Of a DNA stretch of 64,000 bases, positions 61,285 through 64,000 are shown piece after piece. The notes beneath the pieces were generated by a model. That model searched no databases. It had not been told where the DNA came from and saw only the letters and a list, made by a program, of their open reading frames with translations. Position numbers and translations under genes: made by a program. Source of the DNA: Apostichopus japonicus (taxonomy: Eukaryota; Echinodermata; Holothuroidea; Aspidochirotida; Stichopodidae). The number at the start of each line of letters is the position of its first letter. The stretch's first letter is position 1. The stretch is taken from the NCBI RefSeq assembly GCF_037975245.1, contig NC_092572.1, forward strand, positions 3,759,501 to 3,823,500. Reading direction: 5' to 3'.

Positions 61285-61905
61285 TTGTGCATAAAATATA
61301 GGCAGGAGCTGAAATTTGTCAAGCAAGTACTTTTTAAGGTACTGAATTTAAACTAATGTGTTGTTTTATTCTAACCTTGCTGAATCAAAAGTTAATTAAT
61401 TATTATTTATTTATTTATATAGGAGAACCCCACTTGAATAGTTGAAATTATAGGCAAGAGCTGAAACTGGGCAATAAAGTACTTTTCAAGTGGCTGAATT
61501 TGAATAAATGAGTTGTTTTCCTCTGAACTTGCGCAATCAAAGTTAATTAGCTCCTTAATTGGTTAATTAAAGGAGAACTCCGTATAACAAATGGAATTCA
61601 TAGGCAGGAGTTGAAAATTGGCAAATAAGTACTTTTGAAGGTGCTGATTTTGAACAAAAATGTGTAAGTTTCCTCTAATCTTGCTCAATCAAAGGTTAAT
61701 TAGCTCCCCAATAAACTAAAGGGGCCCAACCCCACTTAAAATATTCAATTTGTAGACAGGGCATGAAATTTGGCAACTGAGTACTTTTGATGGTGCTGAT
61801 TTCGGGAGTTGCATTTTTCTCTAAACTTGCTCAATGGAAGGTTAAGTTAGCTTCTCAAATGATTAAAGGGGCACCCACATCAAAAATTAAATTTGTATGG
61901 CCTAT
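61285..61905. repeat. Tandem repeat, about 145-bp unit, four to five copies
   Basis: Each unit has '(a)taggca(a/g)gagctgaaa', 'aagtacttttgaaggtgctg', 'gttttcctctaa(c/t)cttgc(t)caatcaaa' and 'gttaattagct', then a run to 'ggagaacccc'. Starts are near 61300, 61450, 61600, 61750 and 61895 (partial). Confidence 0.85.
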
Positions 61906-62553
61906 ATTGGTTTAGTTAAAGTAATTTGCTGACATACACAATGCGCAAATTATCTCAAAAAAAAGGACCTGCTATTTGTCAACCATTACTTAATCTGTAT
62001 CCGAATCTTCCACCTATGGGCATACATCATCAGCAAAATCCTCCTCAGTATCTGCCTTGTTGTTCCAGTTACAGCATTTGCATAAGTCTGTGCACGAAAT
62101 ATAACTTTTGATACAACCACACTGCCTTGTCATTGCATTTGCTTCTTTTGCAGCTACACTGTGTTTGCAGCCAACAGATCAACTGGTGCAGGTTGAATGT
62201 CTCCCCAGTGAATCGCCAGCTCGCCATCATTTTTCTAGATTCCAGCAATGGTTAACAGGATTTGGGACATCGGGAACTTGTTATTATGCACGTCGATGAA
62301 TGGCTGATTGATAATTAGCTCTAGGAATGTGTTGATGTAGTGAGTCTTTGTTTGGGGGCATAAATGTTTCAAAATTACAGTCCATCCGGAACATGTTATA
62401 TCTTGCCATATTGACCTCTTCACAATCTTGACCATACAGCTTACATGTAAATTTCTCCATTTTGCTGACATTGTTCAGTTGTAACGCTGAAGCTTTGGCC
62501 CAATTCCTGGAAACCAGCTTGGTATATGCATGATGTGTCTGCCATAACTAGTG

Positions 62554-63031
62554 TTAAAGGATTGGTTCAGGTGTTTGACATGTCTATCTTGTATGAAAGA
62601 GCTCACAAAGGCAAACAGAACAGTGAAGAAACTACCATGATAGCATGCTCTGTTTAGGAGATATCACGCTTTGAAGATATAAACATTTCTTTGAAAATGA
62701 CTGGTGTAAAAAGACTAACTGTGAGGGTGTGATGTCACATCCTCACTTTCTTAACATGTGTGAATATATTTCAATAAAAATTAATTACATATTTTTCACC
62801 AGTCTAAAAAAATATAATCAAAATAAAATAACAAAGACTTTTCAGAAATGTGAGGATGTGACATCACAGCTAGTCTGATTTCAGCAGTTTCTACACAAAC
62901 AGATAGACCTTTCAACTTGAATATCTCCATAACGGAATAAGATATTTGAACAGTTTCTTCATCATTTTGTTTCGTTTATTGTCTTCTTTCATATAAGATA
63001 AACATGTATGACACCTGAACTAATCCTTTAA
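62554..63031. mobile_element. Foldback MITE bounded by TTAA, 478 bp
   Basis: The left end ttaaaggattggttcaggtg mirrors the right end cacctgaactaatcctttaa. Pairing continues inward through 'atctta/gta tgaaaga' text and a central palindromic pair (tgtgatgtcacatcctcac and gtgaggatgtgacatcaca). TTAA at both edges fits a piggyBac-like target, but a TA target is not excluded. Confidence 0.8.
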
Positions 63032-63327
63032 GCTTTCGACTTGTCTTTCCCGACAATTTCCGACAAAAGCACTAACCGAGTCACACCCAGTGAAGCGATG
63101 AAGTCCAATTTAAGGCCCGGTCATTTCAGAACCTAGGTTTCTTGCTACAGCTGTTTTGTTTATTGTGCGCATCATTTCTCCTCTTCCAGTATGAAACATG
63201 ATATGAGCATCCATCTCACTGCAGACACCAGTCGCAATCATCCATCTCACTGCAGACACCAGTCGCAAACACAACGGCATCTGTATCTGGGCTCCGGATG
63301 ATGATATTGGTGGTCTCTGTCAGCCAA

Positions 63328-63639
63328 TACTCGCTAGTACAGTAACTACTGTTCAGTAACTACTGCGCTGTGTCCGTAACACGGTAACATGTGTTACAGG
63401 TGGACTGCAAGTTTTTTTCTTACTGCAAATTTTAAAATTTAAAATTTGGAATATATATATATTTTTTTTTTAATTATTGCAAATTTTCACCTGTCGGACT
63501 CGTAGTCCAACGTGTAACAGCTTTCCAGTACTTACTGTGCCAACTGTAACACATGGTACCGTGTTGCGAACACAGCGCAATAGTTACTGATGCACGGTTG
63601 TGGAACATGAATAGTAGTTACTGTACTAGCTATGAGTAT
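63328..63639. repeat. Long foldback related to 50015-50318
   Basis: Arms begin 'ctagtacagtaactact' and carry 'gcgctgtgtccgtaacacgg' and 'acatgtgttacag', mirrored on the right. It shares the 'acagtaactactgt' motif with the HNMT-intron foldback. Confidence 0.8.
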
Positions 63640-63799
63640 ATCAGGTGCCTCTGTTGATGATGGTGGGTGCTCGGCTATATACATACAATGCAGTAGAAGT
63701 CTCATGTCGGTAATCTTCATGGCTGCAGTTAAGCTGGAGTACCTGGAGCTCTTCTGAAATGTTCTCAAATGAATGACACAAGTCACCATGCGCAAAGAA

Positions 63800-64000
63800 C
63801 ACCGTCACCTCTCCAAAACACATTGCAATCTATTTTTCTTTCAGTAGGTGCTCGAACAATTCTCAGCATATTGCCCGAATTTTCACAGAAATATTTGGTT
63901 GGGGATGCAATATATTGGTTGTCTATAGATGAAATTTTGTGCAACATTATGGGTACGTTTTGAAGTGAATTTAGTCACGAGAAATGTGAATTTCAAAATT
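63800..64000. repeat. Edge copy of hAT-associated repeat
   Basis: 63810-63905 matches 8518-8620, and 63925-63995 matches 58408-58495 ('gcaacattatgggta(c/t)gttttgaagtgaattta(t/g)tcacgag'). It is cut by the window end. Confidence 0.7.

Overview
The window is AT-rich animal nuclear DNA. Its two real genes are split by GT-AG introns, and most of the rest is transposon remnants, tandem repeats and foldbacks. The repeat mix (many small hAT-type elements with 8-bp target duplications, CR1/L2-like LINE fragments, a BEL/Pao fragment, PIF/Harbinger pieces, tRNA-derived SINEs) together with METTL27-like and histamine N-methyltransferase-like genes suggests a marine invertebrate deuterostome. An echinoderm such as a sea cucumber is my best guess, but it is not proven by the sequence.

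Host genes. A five-exon plus-strand gene (12194-19439) encodes a 218-residue METTL27 (WBSCR27)-like SAM-dependent methyltransferase. A three-exon minus-strand gene (49045-53232) encodes a 296-residue HNMT-like methyltransferase. They converge tail to tail across about 30 kb of repeats. All splice phases join in frame, so both look intact. The HNMT-like protein keeps the SAM motif and some of the histamine pocket, but appears to have lost two of the polar histamine-contacting residues.

Layout. 1-2.9 kb: no gene seen. 3.0-3.6 kb: LINE reverse transcriptase remnant (minus). 4.0-4.6 kb: tandem repeat of about 147 bp carrying AGGTCA pairs. 7.1-10.2 kb: a 3-kb hAT element with a transposase C-terminus and two other hAT-type elements inside it. 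11.5-11.95 kb: second LINE RT remnant. 12.2-19.4 kb: METTL27-like gene, with nested hAT elements in intron 4. 22.4-26.3 kb and 40.7-45.2 kb: two copies of a diverged multi-kb duplication; copy A received two hAT insertions whose empty sites survive in copy B. 26.3-28.1 kb: PIF/Harbinger-type remnants. 34.5-37.6 kb: a GATTAC-rich hAT element, a BEL/Pao fragment and a spliced repeat-family pseudogene. 37.86-38.5 kb: 18-bp minisatellite. 46-47.2 kb: two hAT-type elements. 49.0-53.2 kb: HNMT-like gene. 56.4-59.2 kb: a three-level nest of TIR elements with a SINE inside. 61.3-63.6 kb: tandem repeats and foldbacks.

The most striking pattern is the hAT-type content: at least thirteen TIR elements, most with exact or near-exact 8-bp duplications, many nested. 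Elements with different terminal repeats share one internal GC-rich hairpin module of about 45 bp (within a core of about 100 bp). I did not find a convincing new multi-gene system.
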